Notes under the pieces: model-generated
What the model was told of the DNA's origin: nothing
The model's input: only the letters and a program-made list of their open reading frames with translations
The model's database searches: none
Shown here: in pieces, positions 11,641-24,472 of the stretch
How positions within the stretch are numbered: position 1 is the stretch's first letter
Layout of the letters: each line of letters begins with the position of its first letter
Translations under genes and position numbers: made by a program
From: Stictocephala bisonia
Lineage: Eukaryota > Arthropoda > Insecta > Hemiptera > Membracidae
Direction: 5' to 3'
DNA length: 64,000 nt
Assembly (NCBI GenBank): GCA_035578905.1
Contig: JAQJVL010000601.1
Coordinates: 427,501 to 491,500, forward strand

Positions 11641-14600
11641 GCTAAAATAGCTAATTACGTTCGCACACTATCATAAGATGCAAAAGTATTGCTGAATTTT
11701 GTTTTGTTCAGTGATTGTCATATTCCAATTATATTTACTTAACTAAATATTTTTTCAGTATACCAAAATTAATAGTAGTATGTGTTGGACCTAAAATGTA
11801 TTATTACATTAAAAAATGACCCTAAATTATCGTAAGAAAAAACATAATCATAAAAAAGTTACATATTTAAAAAAAATTATGTAAATAGTTGTTTAAAAAT
11901 ATGTAAAAATTAAAAATAAAGAGTAAGAGTTTACAAGATTTAAGTTTTTTAAAATTACTTCAAATAAACAAAAGTATTTTAGGGATATAACCAGCGCATG
12001 ATGTTTGTTTTTTTTTTTTTTTTTTTTTATCATTCAGTAAAAATAATGTCCATTTAACATTTTGTTAATAAACTCTTTGTAGTTATTAAATTCAATATTT
12101 TACTGTTTTATTTTATGCTCTTTTTATTTTGATTATCTAGTTAATTCAAGGTTACCTAGCTCAATATAACCTAACCTAAAATGTATTACACGAGAAAAGG
12201 AAAAACCTGAGGTCTGATCCAACAGGAAACTATTGTATATTGAGTTTATCTGTCTCGTAGTTATTTCTCCAGTTTGTCATAGAGAAGCAAGCCAATTCCT
12301 TGTCAGTCCCCCCCTTATTCCCCCCAAATTCTCAAGAGTAGATGTATCAATTATTAATACAGATTTACAAATATGTACCTAAGTCATTGAGGCATTTGCT
12401 GTGGCAATAAGAAATTTGCCTCTGTTTCTTTTTTATCTGTGATAAAACCAAGCTACAATTTTACTATCACTGACACACACATATATAGGCCACCCATAAA
12501 ACAATAATGTTTTTAATCGTAACTTTTTTAAAGCTTATCAATTAATAAATATAATTTTAAAGGAGATGTTTAAATATTTAAAATTGTTGTAACGTCTTGG
12601 AAGGGGTAGGTTTATCATGAAATTGAAACGAATTGACATAAGCCTAGTGGAAGTAGAAAAGTCAATGATTTAGTGACTCATACATCAGGAAAAATAATAG
12701 GCCGTATAGGCAGGAGATAGATGGATGGGTGGCCTGGGATACGGATGGCTCAGTGATCAGTGGCTTATCAGGGAGTGCCACCTCTCCCCTTCTCTTAACT
12801 CCCCCCTCCAACATTTTAGCGTTCTTTTTAAATGGAAAAATAAAGTTTCGAAAAGAGTCGAATTACTGTAAAAATATGAAAACTAAAACTATTGTACTTG
12901 TCGGTTTAATGTAACAGTAATTAAATATGTAAATTTATAAAACGGAATTTAATTATTAACTAAAAACGTAAGATGAGCATACGTGTCTCTCCTCTGATAA
13001 AAGCGTATACGTTAATAATTTAGAAATATATTTTTTTAAATGGAAGTGCTGTGGCCATTTCAAACAAGATATGTTTATTTTTATGCCAAATTCAAACAAA
13101 GAAAGTTTAATGAACGGAGACGAAATAATTTGTCTTAACATTACTTTCTATATTTTGAACAATAAAGCTTGTTCAATATATATAACCCATTTACCTTTAA
13201 TACTTTCATTACCATTGCCCAAAATGTGTGAAGTGAAAAAAGGTACCACAATGTTCTATAGTCACTTTTTTCATTTATAGAGAAAGAACGTAAACTTAAA
13301 CATTATTTGAAAAAAACTTAAAGAATAGTTTTAAAAGGCTTATAATATAAACCACAATACTACTATATGTTTGGTGTATAATTATTTTTTTAACAGGATT
13401 ATCCCCAATACTGATACAGTATAGTAATATCCTGTGCTATATTGATATAGAAAACAATGTTCAAAATCCACATAATATCCGGAAAAAAATATGAGTAGAA
13501 ATTGTAAAATAACTTTTTCTATTGATTAGACTTGTTATTTTGTTACACTACGTCATAAAATAAGAGCAAAATAAATAAAATCTACATTTTTGTAACCTTT
13601 TATAGTAAAAGATTCAAACAAGATTAATGAATTTTCTGAAATTTAATAGTTTCTTTGCTTTTTTTTTCTTACCTTGTTAAATTTTCCTACTTAAAGCATA
13701 AAATTCATTTCGAACTCGATACATAGGTTTTAAACTTATATGACAAATATGACTAGATTGGATCTTTTTGTTATTTGTTAAGATAAATTTACTCAATATT
13801 TTATAGCATTGCTTTTAGTACGTTGTTTAAAGGGTTTTCTTAACATATATTGAATTGATATTTTCTTCTTTAAAATTAAGATTATATTTTTGTATACTTA
13901 TATGTCATTTGTGTATTCATAATTTAAAAAAGGTCTAACTATTATTGAGTTATTCTTATGACAGGGTCACTGTCCATTACCGGACTACTATAAGTTAAGG
14001 TAAACTTTTTAAAACACATTTCATTTAAGTTGGTTAATCTATATTCACAAATGTTTAAAAACTTCTAAAGTTAACGTCATCTCAGAGGGTATTTATAGTT
14101 GATTTAAATTAAATGTATGTTTCATATCTTATTTAAAATTTGAAACCTAATATACCTGATTTTGCTTTGTAGCAGGATACGATTAATTAGGGGATGATCT
14201 GAATACATAACTAACATATCATCGCTAACTAGGGGAACGCCGTAGATGTGAGAAGTGCGGTGGGCCCATGTGGCAAATCCTACACCCACTAATTCGCCAA
14301 GTGTCACAGCCAAGGGAGGGGGACTTAACTTGATAAGTGGGGAAACACATCTCTTGAGGGAGCGAAGCCCACAAAAAGTTGTTTTTGCCAGCTCTCAATC
14401 TTACCGTTAACCCTGCACCCTAAAGAAGAGAAGCCATCGTAAATGTGAGTTCTTCAGAATCTGAGCAAAAACACAATTCAAAAACTAAGTCCCTTGTGGA
14501 AATTGGATGGGTCAAGACTTTCATGACTGAGAATAGATCGTAATATTACCAATAATACGATGTTATGGTATAGATAGAACACTAAACTCCTAAAATACTT

Positions 14601-15207
14601 GATTAATTACCTACGTTTATATTAATATTAACTACAAAATTTTGTAATTACATAAAAAAACATCGAAAGTAAGTTTTAATGGGAAACAAATTTTTTTTAA
14701 ATCTATAAATTGAAAATTCGTAATAATACTTAGAACATAAAGTGTATAATAATCATGATTAAATTAACTTGCAAATATTGTTTCTTATTTAAATTTCGCA
14801 CACTTTAATCTTGAGGATAACATCAACTTATCACTATAGCAATTGTTTTTTGTATTTATTTCAACTTATACTTTAAAGTTTTGATACATTTTCATTTTAA
14901 TCAATAAATGAAATAAATTACTTAAAACACAATTTTTTCTATTATTTATATATTAGGCCTACTTGGTGGGTAATTTATTAGATTTATATTTTTACATCCT
15001 GATCAATTAGCTACCCAGCTTAAATTAGTATCCTATTCGTATAATATTAATTTAAACATATAATGTATAAATACTGCCTTTCATCAAATATATCCAAACT
15101 TTAAATGTCTCCCTGTTTCACCAATTATTAGCAGACAAATATACTAAAATGTATATAAAAATTGAAACACAACTTTTTTTTTACTCAGATAACAAGTGAT
15201 ATATTGA
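11641..15207. other. AT-rich non-coding stretch
   Basis: No gene recognised. It includes a T-run at 12008-12028 and two GC-richer islands (about 12700-12800 and 14160-14420). The second island has a 63-codon minus-strand reading frame (14122-14313) that I could not relate to any family. The islands may be decayed repeats. Confidence 0.5.
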
Positions 15208-16041
15208 GTAGCTTTTTTCTATTCCCAAACACATGCACAAACCATTTGGAACCAAATTTATCAAGATCTTTTTATTTTGAGACGATGGTGTGAAATGTCA
15301 GTTAACGTTGTTAAAACGAAGTATGTGAATTTTGATTTTAAAGATTTTGGCTTTAACCGCGATTTTAAATTTCATGAGATTAACTGTGCGAAAAATATGG
15401 AAGACCTATGTAATTGTAAATATATAACAAAAGAAGAAAATCTCAAATATCTTGGAGTAACTTTTGATTCAAAATTGTCATGGGAGAAGCACATAACTGT
15501 ACTGCAAAACAAACTTAAAGCGATTACGAGAAAATTTTATTTTTTGCGAAATTTCTGCGATGAAAGTTTGTTAAAAACTCTGTACTTTGCTCTAGTAAGT
15601 TCAAGACTTCAGTATGGAGTTGTGTGTTGGGGTGGGACTTTTAAATATTTAATAGAGAGATTAAGAGTAGTGCAGAATCATTTTATGAGAATAATCACAC
15701 ACAAGAGAATACGAGACAGCTCATTTCCGATTTTCGTTCAATTGAAAATATTACCATTACAACATTTGTTTGTTTTTAAAGTCCTCAGACTTTTTTACAC
15801 TAAAAGTGGTAATTTGGGTACAACGGACCTAAATTACGGTACCAGAAGCATAGTCCGGAGAATGTTTAGAACTCCTAAGATTAACAAGTCCGTATTGAAG
15901 CATTCATTTCTGTATAATGGTCCAAAATGGTTCAACAAGTTGCCTTATGAAATTAAAATTTCCGTTAACGTTAGAAAGTTTTGTAGTAATTTAAAAGCTT
16001 TTCTATTACTAAATGAAAGTTGTAACTTATTCTACAGTTAA
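15208..16041 (+). pseudogene. Non-LTR retrotransposon reverse transcriptase, C-terminal half (5'-truncated)
   Basis: An open frame readable from about 15208 to the TAA at 16041 encodes the part of a LINE reverse transcriptase downstream of the catalytic YADD. Recognisable pieces in order are an FFYSQT segment, YQDLFILRRWC and VNVVKTKYVNF, the thumb-region motif LKYLGVTFDSKLSWEKHI, then RLQYGVVCWGG, and the C-terminal KWFNKLP and FYS ending. The catalytic site, palm motifs and endonuclease are absent; a stop codon and an apparent frameshift lie just upstream of 15208. No start codon is meaningful here. The layout matches the end of ORF2 at 52060-54930, but the protein is only distantly similar, so it is a different family. 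It is a dead 5'-truncated copy, with about 150 bases of AT-rich sequence after the stop probably being its 3' UTR. Confidence 0.85.
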
Positions 16042-16336
16042 AAAAAGAAGTTGTGTTCTCTGTTTATTTGTGTTTTATAGTTGTATTGTAATGGTATTAT
16101 GTATTTTGGTTTTATTTTTGGTAAAGTATTGTAATAATTGAAATAAGAAATTGTAAATATTTTTATACTAAGCTATTGAATACTAGGCTAGTGAATTGTT
16201 TGTGTTTATTAGTATTGTAGTGAAGTGCAGCAGTTGTATAAGTATAACACACGTTTATATAAGTGTTTCATGATATAAAACATAAGTATTATTTCTTCAT
16301 TATGCTTAGCTTATAAAATAGAAAATGATAAAATTA
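16042..16336. other. LINE 3' UTR remnant and spacer
   Basis: T- and A-rich sequence follows the reverse-transcriptase stop codon. The first part is probably the LINE 3' UTR. No clean tail repeat or target duplication was found before the Helitron-like element. Confidence 0.4.
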
Positions 16337-16914
16337 TCTATACCTATAAAAGGCAAAGCCCTCACTGACTGACTGACTCACCCACTCATCACTAATTCTC
16401 CAACTTCCCATGTAGGTAGAGAGCTGAAATGTTGTACACTGTTTCTTTAGGTCTTAAATATGCCAACTAAAGTATTTTCATCTTGATAAAGTACTCCTAA
16501 GCGGTAGAAATTACCCCAAAAAATTGTTCCATAAGGATAAAATTGGGTTGATTTAAGTAAATTAATAACATCTGTTTTGTAAATAAATAAACATGTTTAT
16601 TTTGTATTTTTGACATTGTACTATTAACGTGTTTTTGTTTATAATATACTGTGTTGTTAATCTTCGGCTATTAAACAAAAATTAAATCAAACCCAAGTAG
16701 ATACCATTGGGTATTTATACTAATAAATATGTAGCAACACAAGTAATGCGAGTCAGATACTGTAAATAAATTATTTAATATTTTTATTTTACTTTATACA
16801 GTTAATCTACTATTATTTGTAGTCAATAGTCACATGCCGAGACCGAAGGCCGAGGTGTATTGAGCACAGTGAACATCGGGGTTGGCAAGCAAAGCGTGCA
16901 GGGGTGTCCCCTAG
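16337..16914 (+). mobile_element. Helitron-like non-autonomous element, copy 1
   Basis: The 5' end is TCTATACCTATAAAAGGCAA followed by an ACTGACTGACTGACTC stretch. The 3' end is GTGTCCCCTAG, with CTAG at 16911-16914 preceded by GGGGTGTCCCC, a short self-complementary segment. It sits between A and T, as expected for Helitron-type insertion (TC at the 5' end, CTRR at the 3' end, no target duplication). A diverged relative at 29378-29922 aligns along most of the length, including ACTAAAGTATTTTCAT, ATACCATTGG and AAGGCCGAGGTGTAT. No Rep/helicase gene is present, so it would depend on proteins made elsewhere. Assignment to the Helitron group rests on termini only. Confidence 0.65.
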
Positions 16915-19871
16915 TGAATTTTATTTATTGAAACTAAAATAGCCTCAATAGCAATAGGTTTTCTCTAAAAGTTTACTATACAAATCTGTATACATTTTTA
17001 GTACAAATAAACACACATTTTAAAAACACAAATTTACCAAACTATACAGCGTGTTCAATAAATAATAAGTGAGTCAGTGATACAGTCATTGTAAGGTTAA
17101 AAAGTATAAGAAAGATCAGAGAGTGAGTCCAGTAAGATGATAAGAACTGCCCTGCCACCCTGGGGTGAATACCATTACCATATCTTACAACAGAGGTGTG
17201 AAAACTTGCCGGTGGTTGGATTCAAGAGCGATAAGGGTTATATGTTCCTCCTCACTGGCTTTGAACCACTAATAACGTCTGTAATCTGTAGTCACAAGTG
17301 AACAGATATTCTCGTTGCATCTAAGTAAAATCATTGGTTATCCATTATTTAGGAAAAAATTATACTGTAACGATTTTGAATATTCAACTACTATATTGAA
17401 CAATCTAGATCTTTAGACCTTAATTGTTGCAAAATAAAATTAAGATTTAAGGTGGAAGTGGGGTGGGGTTAGTAAATATAAGATATTAGATTATTCCCTT
17501 CCAAGAAAGTGACAGCCTCTTTATCACAACGCCTGCAATAAGCGGAGCCTCAGCAGGCAGTAATAGCACTGCAATGTTACTAAGTGTTCAGTAAATACCT
17601 TCTCCCTATCCTTCCTCCACTCCTTATTTATTATCGTTTATTAATCAGTACACGAAGAAGGTCACACCTCAATCTCTCTACTTTTTGGAGACAGGAGCCT
17701 CCTAAAGCCTGCAAAAAACTATCTGCAATACCGAGATTAAAATGTTCCATTAGTGGAAAAACTACGATAATTTCATAATCAACGTTTATAATCGAATAGA
17801 GTACTAGTTTTCTTAATTATTTCCATACCGACACGGATAAAGAATCACAACGAAGTAAATTTTCAAAACTAAATTTATTGCGTAATATTTCTTAATACAT
17901 TACAGTAGTTGTAATCTAACTGAGATTCTAGGTTATAGTTTAAAAAAAATAATTACTAATTTTTAAGAACGAAAATTAAAATGAAAACTATTTATATTGA
18001 AAGTTTACAATATCATTACAATCATTACTCGATTGAATTAAAATTTCATAAATCACAAACACTTATTTCAGTAAACTCTAAAAAGTATACAAATACATCA
18101 GGACCAATTTAGGATTAGAAAGTTCAAAGACTTTGATGTATATGCTGGAAAATATATAAAATATATAAACGTAGGCTTTCAAATCCATATCCACTTTCTA
18201 ACATCTAGTTTCAATTTTATTCCTTTTAATGTTACTAATACTAATAATTCGTATATGTGAGTATGTTCGTTATATTGAAAATAAAATTATACTAATTAAC
18301 TAATAGTATGCTGCAATATAAATAATTAACCCAAAACATATCTAAGAAAACAAAATTATTCCAAATGACTGCCAATAACTTGAGTAGTAATTTAGGGATT
18401 ACCATAATCTGTAATTTAACCTGTAACTGCTATGCTTATTTCAAGTAACGTAAGTAATGTCGTGGGGTAAAATTAAAATATATATATATATTAAAAGCCT
18501 CAAAAATAATATTGTAATAACATAAATGATAATAAGCTTTTCTTTATCTTATCTTCTTGTAAATATAATAATTGTTGGGCATTATTTTAAAAGCAAACAC
18601 TTTTTATTTTACATTTTCTTTAATGTTTCAAATTCATTTTCCTGAAAAAAACAAAATTTACAAAATTAAAATAATTTTTTACACTCTGACAAGTTATAAA
18701 AATCAAAACTATGTATTATCTTTTACAACTAGACCTGTATTGTAAGTAATGATAGTACTTGGCCACATAATTGCTAAAGTAAAAAAAATACCTCCTCTAG
18801 AGTTGGTGAACTCTTCTTGTCCAATGCCCTTTATTAGCACTCTTCGCACGTAATACTCACTTTTCTATAGGCTTTGCACAATGCCTTTTTGCAATTAACG
18901 TACACAGTTGAATGTTTTCTGTCATTTCCTCAAGGACATAATTCACATCTTCTTCTTTAGAATTAAAATTTCAAATTAGAAGAGAAATAAAAAAGTCTAA
19001 CGTAACTACTGTCATGGGGTCACTATAGACCCCAGAAGCATCCCAGCCAGATATGGAGTGACCAATCAAGAAACCACCACATGCATCGTATGTCTCATTA
19101 GATGAAAAGATATTAGATAAAGAGAGAGCACAATCCTGCAAGTACAAAAGATATAATACTAAAATAATTACACTATGGAGTCAAAAATGATCCAAGGATA
19201 GTGGTTAAGGGTCACCATTTTATGGCGTATTAGTTTTTCTAAGAAAACATTTACTTTGTGAATACGACCAGTATAAGCCTATTTAAGCTGTTTGTATTTA
19301 TGAATAAAATGAACGTTAGAAAGTAGCTAAAACGAATTGAAGATTACGTAACTTAGTATAGTAAAGTATAAACCAAATAACCTGCGTAATTGGTAATTAA
19401 AATGTTATTTTCCAAAATTACTTATACGCCACAAATTAAATTTTGATACAACTATACAAATGGTTGTATTTACAATAAGCAAATGTTATTCACAACATAA
19501 AAATATACTTAAACATCAGTTACAATACCTAATTAAAATGTATAGTTCAATTAAGATATTTTCTGTATGTATTTAACCATTTAGTAGATATTCATAATAT
19601 CATATAATTTTTAAATGCATATACTAAATTAAACTGTACCGATAATGCTGCGAAAGGTTCATCAATATAATATATTTTTTACAAATTAGCTATTATGTAT
19701 AAATAAGAAATACGTTATACCATTTTCAAGAGGGTTAAAATATAATTTTTATATGAGATATTTTACGGTTTTTATAGAAAATTTACAGGTTATCAGTAAG
19801 TTGTACTACGGTGACTGACAATATTTAACATGGATTATTATAGCATTTTTAATTTATTTGTATTAATTAAC
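16915..19871. other. AT-rich non-coding stretch with one dispersed repeat
   Basis: No gene recognised. It contains a repeat shared with 35365-35440 (listed at 17505-17610) and a small GC-richer patch at 19015-19090. The rest is AT-rich spacer. Confidence 0.5.
17505..17610 (+). repeat. Dispersed repeat shared with 35365-35440
   Basis: GCCTCTTTATCACA, GCAGGCAGTA, TACTAAGTGTTCAGTAAATA and CTTCTCCCT occur in the same order here and, with substitutions, at 35365-35440. The family is not identified. Confidence 0.6.
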
Positions 19872-20245
19872 TAGCCGGCAATAATGGCGTAGTGCTATAA
19901 TCCAGCTATCTGGGGACAGAGTGTTGAGGATATTGTAGACGATATGTTCTATTCTAGGTCCTCTTAATACCAATACAACGTCCTCTCAGTGGTTGCCATT
20001 GACGAAGACACTAGTAAAGACATCTGGGGTGTCCATGTTGGATGGTAGTAAAGCTTCAGATGTTGGGTAGGAAAGAGAACGTAGTGTTAGGCTTGTGAGT
20101 TAACTTAAAATCAGAGAAATAATACGTGCTTCGGATTCCAAGTTAAGATGTTGGTCCCTTAGTTTCCCTAGCTAATAGGCTATTATTATATAGCTCTCTT
20201 TAAAGAACAGTCGACCTTGGATAGTAACTATGGCTACACTTGTTC
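19872..20245 (-). repeat. Interspersed repeat family R1, copy 3
   Basis: This is a nearly full-length reverse-orientation copy. The plus strand reads TGGCGTAGTGCTATAATCCA, AGACGATATGTTCTATTC, CTCAGTGGTTGCCATTGACG, GGTGTCCATGTTGGATGGTA, TTCGGATTCCA and CAGTCGACCTTGG. One end carries the T(G/C)GC(G/A)NNAGTG-like words that also occur at one end of copy 5. Confidence 0.75.
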
Positions 20246-21668
20246 ACAATAATAATCCCCTCATATTTGACCATAATTTGACGACTGGAGTCTTACAAAT
20301 GATTAAATATTTCCTTGAATAAAAACCCTTTGAAAAAAAAAGTTTTCTTTAGTGCTTTATTCCTATCCCAAAAGTCTAAATAATAACGTTATAAAAAATA
20401 TATGATTGTTAAATACAAGACTAATTGTTTGAATACTTCCACACACACTTAACAGCATGGATAGTTGCTTTTAGTGTTTATTTCTATTTTATTATCCTGG
20501 AAGTAAATTTATACGTTATTTCTTTTACCTACATAACTTGTTTTAGTCGAGGTTTCAGTCAACTACACAAAAAGTTGTTTCTCTTCAGGCAGTAGTGCAT
20601 ATTTATTCTAAGAGAGCTAAGAGTTCGCAAAGTTGTGAACTATGTATAAATAAACTGGTAATTGCTATGCCAACTTGAAGATTACATATTCTGATGAGAT
20701 ATCCGTCTTGAGTCTGCCGCCTTAAGCACCCACCTATCCATATGTGTAACTGTATGTATGACAAGTTGAGAGTGGGTTTACTAGCTGGTATATTACATGA
20801 GCAAGTCCATGAATGAAAGATGTATTTACTTTGTAAATAAATCGTACAATTAAAGAGGAAAACACAATACATACTACCACGAACGTAAAATAAACTTTAA
20901 AATTTGTTTTTATAAAATGTATTTAAGAATATATAAAATTATTTTTACCATATTTGTCTATAAAATGTTAGTTTTGACTCATGAATATTTTCGTTAGAGT
21001 TTTATTACGTTCACAATAGGACATACTTAATTTAATTGTAATCTCAGCACGTGCATTCCAACGATTTTCACTAGAGTTAATTGCTTTTATTTCTAAACCT
21101 TTGAACATTACAACTAAATAAAATTAGAAGCGTTTCAATAGAACTAAACGAACAAAATATTATATTTTAATTAAATTCGGAATATTTGTGAAACGGTTTC
21201 ATAGAGGTATATTATTTTTTTTACGTTGCGTAATTATTTAATTATACTTGCTTGAAATGTCCAATACATTTGACCTTATAAACTATATATTAAACCCCAA
21301 ATTATAATATCTTTACCTTTAACATAAGTATGAAAACTATTTAAAATAAAAACATAACCCACATTGGTTTTATGGCATTATATTTTAAAATACCTTTCAA
21401 CTTACTTCCAACTGGTGCACATTAATTAGAAGTACTTATATTATGAAAATAACAATCCAACAGTGAAATAATATGAATATAAATTTTCATCATTACAATA
21501 AACAACCTATGCTATAAAATTTCCCATTTAAATACCATATTATGACATGTCACATAAGTGTCTAGATATCATAAAGTCATAAACTTATTAAGCTAAATTA
21601 TTAAAAATAGTTTTTTAATTAGCATAATACATGTTAAATTTGTTTTTGAAATTTGTTAATGATGATCA
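20246..21668. other. AT-rich non-coding stretch
   Basis: No gene, RNA or clear repeat is recognised. The minus-strand 89-codon frame at 20603-20872 has no recognisable motif and is not called. Confidence 0.5.
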
Positions 21669-21955
21669 TATGAGGGAGACAAAGGTAGTTGGACATTTGC
21701 CATCATTACGTGAAAATTACCAATCACGACGTTTCGATTTGGTAAAACCCGAACCTTTTTCAAGTGCTAAAAACTAAATTACATCTAGACAAACATGTTA
21801 TAGAACTAAAGAACGAAGTTTTATAACATGTTTGTCTAGATGTAATTTAGTTTTTAGCACTTGAAAAAGGTTTGGGTTTTACCAAATCGAAACGTCGTGA
21901 TTAGTAATTTTCATGTAATGATGGCAAATGTCCAACTTCCTTTGTCCTCCTCATA
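21669..21955. mobile_element. Near-perfect palindromic foldback element
   Basis: Two arms of about 134 bp (21669-21802 and 21822-21955) are reverse complements with only a handful of mismatches, separated by about 19 bases centred near 21812. Shared words include CAATCACGACGTTTCGATTT on the left arm and its near complement on the right. The high arm identity suggests either a recent insertion or arm-to-arm conversion. There is no coding capacity. Superfamily and target duplication were not established. Confidence 0.85.
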
Positions 21956-21979
21956 ATACGTGTTGGTATATATACAGTA

Positions 21980-22879
21980 CAAGTAAACGTCACACAACAC
22001 AAATTTATTACAATATAAGCACAAAATGCACAAATATATGCATACATGTCCAGAGTCCCATACACTGTTCGTGTTTATTAAAACTAGCCCATACTAACTC
22101 AAAGAAAAAGAATTCTTAGAAATGTTTCGGTACAGATAAATTTTTTTTACAAAATATAAAATAAATATTACATTAATATTATGTATTTTTTTCTTATCAA
22201 CAAGGATATGACACTGAATTAATAATATGAAGAATAATAACTGAGATATTCAATAATGTTGACCGTGAAACATATTCATAACCTCCACCTAACCTAACTA
22301 AGCAACACTCCCAGACCGACAAGGCTATTGCCTTCAAAACTAATTAGAAATTCACAAAGCAAATCCAATGTCATGCAATTATATATGTGCCCACCCACTT
22401 ATACACGTACAGTGGTATTGACCCAACCACCCACCCACCCAGACACGTACATTTTATTGTACATGTCTGGGTTAATACTATTGTACGTGTATAGGCGAGC
22501 GGGTGAGTCATTATACGTGTATGGGTGGGTGGACGGGTCACTATACTGTACGTGTATAGGTGGGTGGGTGGTTCACTATATTGGACGTGTATGGGTGTGT
22601 GGATGGGTCACTCTACTGTACGTGTATTTTCACTACCACTGTACGTGTACGGGTTTTCGGATAAGTCACTACTAATGTACGTGTCGGGTGTTCGGATAAG
22701 TCACTACCACTGTACGTGTACGGGTGTTCGGATAAGTCATTACCACTGTACGTGTACGGGTTTTCGGATTTGGTGAAATCGATCACCATAATATTCGTGC
22801 ATTTTGTACTTGTATTGTAATATATTTTTGCATTTTGTGCTTATATTGTAATAAATTTGTGTTGTGTGACGTTTACTTG
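21980..22879. mobile_element. Inverted-repeat-bounded element enclosing a minisatellite
   Basis: CAAGTAAACGTCACACAACA onward at 21980-22040 reappears as the reverse complement at 22819-22879, giving about 60-bp arms with one or two differences. Just inside the right arm, part of it is repeated (TGCATTTTGTACTTGTATTG near 22798). The interior (about 780 bp) holds the 36-bp minisatellite in both orientations and no gene. It lies only about 25 bases from the foldback element at 21669-21955, so the two may be nested or related. Confidence 0.65.
22383..22765. repeat. 36-bp minisatellite, locus 1
   Basis: Degenerate units built on CACTGTACGTGTATGGGTGG followed by GTGGGTCA. The first part (about 22385-22455) is in reverse orientation, and the array switches to forward through a small palindrome (ACCCAGACACGTACA with TGTACATGTCTGGGT). 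Units are more diverged here than at the other two loci, with TTCGGATAAGTCA variants near the end. The open frames crossing it are repeat artefacts. Confidence 0.85.
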
Positions 22880-23674
22880 AACTGCTAAATTAATATAAGT
22901 TTTAATATATTTTAAATACACTTTAATATGATTGTAAAACTTAAAATGTACGTGAAATAGAGAAAAGTATTCACAACAAAATCTGAATTAAATAGCTGTC
23001 ATACATATTTTATAATAATAATGTGATTATTACGTAACTTGAGTAGGTAACAAAAATATTTTTGGTATTTGTGATAAATATCAAACGATTAAAGGCCAAA
23101 ATCAACCCTAATGCAAATAGCCCCCCCTGATTGCAAGGGTTCGCGTGTCTGAGTTGCGTATATTACGGTGTCAATTTGTGCACCAACTGGGCCTCTAAGG
23201 GGCGCAAAAAGGAAACAGGACAACACTTTAGCAGCAACTATAAATATTCAAGATAAATTTTACGATCCTATTAACAACAATTTAAATGGTTTTAAATTAT
23301 CATTAAAAGTTTTTTTTATTGTTAGCAAATACGTTTAATTTCAAATTATGTACTACTTCATAAGTGAACGTTTTACTGTTTATAAATATAAAACTAAACA
23401 ACACATTAACAGACCGATAAAAGCTGTCCTGTTAAATAAATGACATGTTATAGTAATTTAACTTGGAAAAAATATTTTTATAAACTATCGAAGCGGATTT
23501 ATTGAGCGTTTAAACTATTTTATATCTAATAACTACAATAGGACAGATAAATAATCTAAAACTAACAGATCGAATGCTTTTTATACTTAAATATACGAAT
23601 GAGAAAGAATTAGGATAGTGCAAATTGTAATAGTAAATTGTTTTAAAGAAGTGCAGCTTTAAATCTGAAGAAAA
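22880..23674. other. AT-rich spacer
   Basis: No gene recognised. One GC-richer segment at 23125-23205 is listed separately as a dispersed repeat. Confidence 0.5.
23125..23205 (+). repeat. Dispersed repeat shared with 40465-40545
   Basis: GGGTTCGCGTGTCTGAGTTG followed by a GTGCACCAACTGGGCCTCTA segment aligns with GGGCTTGCGTGTTTCAGCCG and CATTCACCAACTTGACCTTT near 40473-40536. The similarity is moderate and the family is unknown. Confidence 0.45.
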
Positions 23675-23684
23675 AATGAAAATG

Positions 23685-23731
23685 AATCGAGTGGTGGGTT
23701 GGCATATTAATTGTTCAGGTGTGTCCCCTAG
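23685..23731 (+). mobile_element. Helitron-like 3' end fragment
   Basis: GGGTTGGCA and then CAGGTGTGTCCCCTAG match the 3' terminus of the element at 16337-16914, ending in CTAG at 23728-23731 followed by T. No matching 5' part was found upstream, so this is a truncated or very diverged copy. Confidence 0.5.
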
Positions 23732-24472
23732 TTTATTTTTCAGTAGATTTATATGAATTAGTTAAATACTATAAATGAAACTCTGTATTTTTTTTTTTTT
23801 TTTTTTTGTACTAGTGAGGACAATGTATTACATTGTTTATACTTAACACATGGTCCATTTGTGTACGGTATACATATTATTGGTCAATGGTGATATTTGC
23901 ACTGTGATATTTAATGAAATGTGATAGTTAATTAGATAAGAGTTGTAGATAAAAATGTAACCAATCATTAATGATTTAATAGTCTCATCTGACTACCACG
24001 CCAGGATGTGATGAGATAAGCGTTGTTATCACTGAGCCATCTGCTTACCCATACATCACATTGTATGAGTTATTTTATCGGTATGCATGTATCATACACA
24101 AAACCTACTCCTTCTTGAATGTATTGAAACTACATCATTCAATTTATTATTATGTTTGCTTTGACTTATTTCTTGGTTTAAAAAAAGGATAATAATTAGG
24201 ATTTTAATGTTGAAGAATCAACCAAAGTCAAAAGCTCTTGGCATAAAGAAAAAAACATACTTACAGAAAAAAATATATAAACATTGAAACATTAAACAAA
24301 ATATTGGTTAGCAAAATTTTATTGACAGTAATTGAAATATTATTTTGTCGACATTTACTGTATTATTCAATAGTAACATTACGGGGCTTCGATATTGAAA
24401 TGTTTTTCCCAAACGAACGATTTATTCTAGTATGCATAAATACTAAATTAAATTTCTTTTACACTGTTTTAC
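23732..24472. other. AT-rich spacer with a T-run and a short dispersed repeat
   Basis: It contains a poly-T run near 23789-23807 and the repeat at 23985-24060. No gene is seen. Confidence 0.5.
23985..24060 (+). repeat. Dispersed repeat shared with 42045-42115
   Basis: TGTGATGAGATAAGCG, then TATCAC and GCCATCTGCT, then a CATACATCAC segment, match GTGATGAGATAAGCGGAGTG, GCGCCATCTGCT and TATATCATAACGTA at 42055-42113 in the same orientation. Confidence 0.6.

Noticed and set aside
14122..14313. Minus-strand 63-codon ORF in a GC-richer island
   Set aside because: The composition is protein-like but there is no recognised motif, upstream exon or repeat partner; not enough to call a gene.
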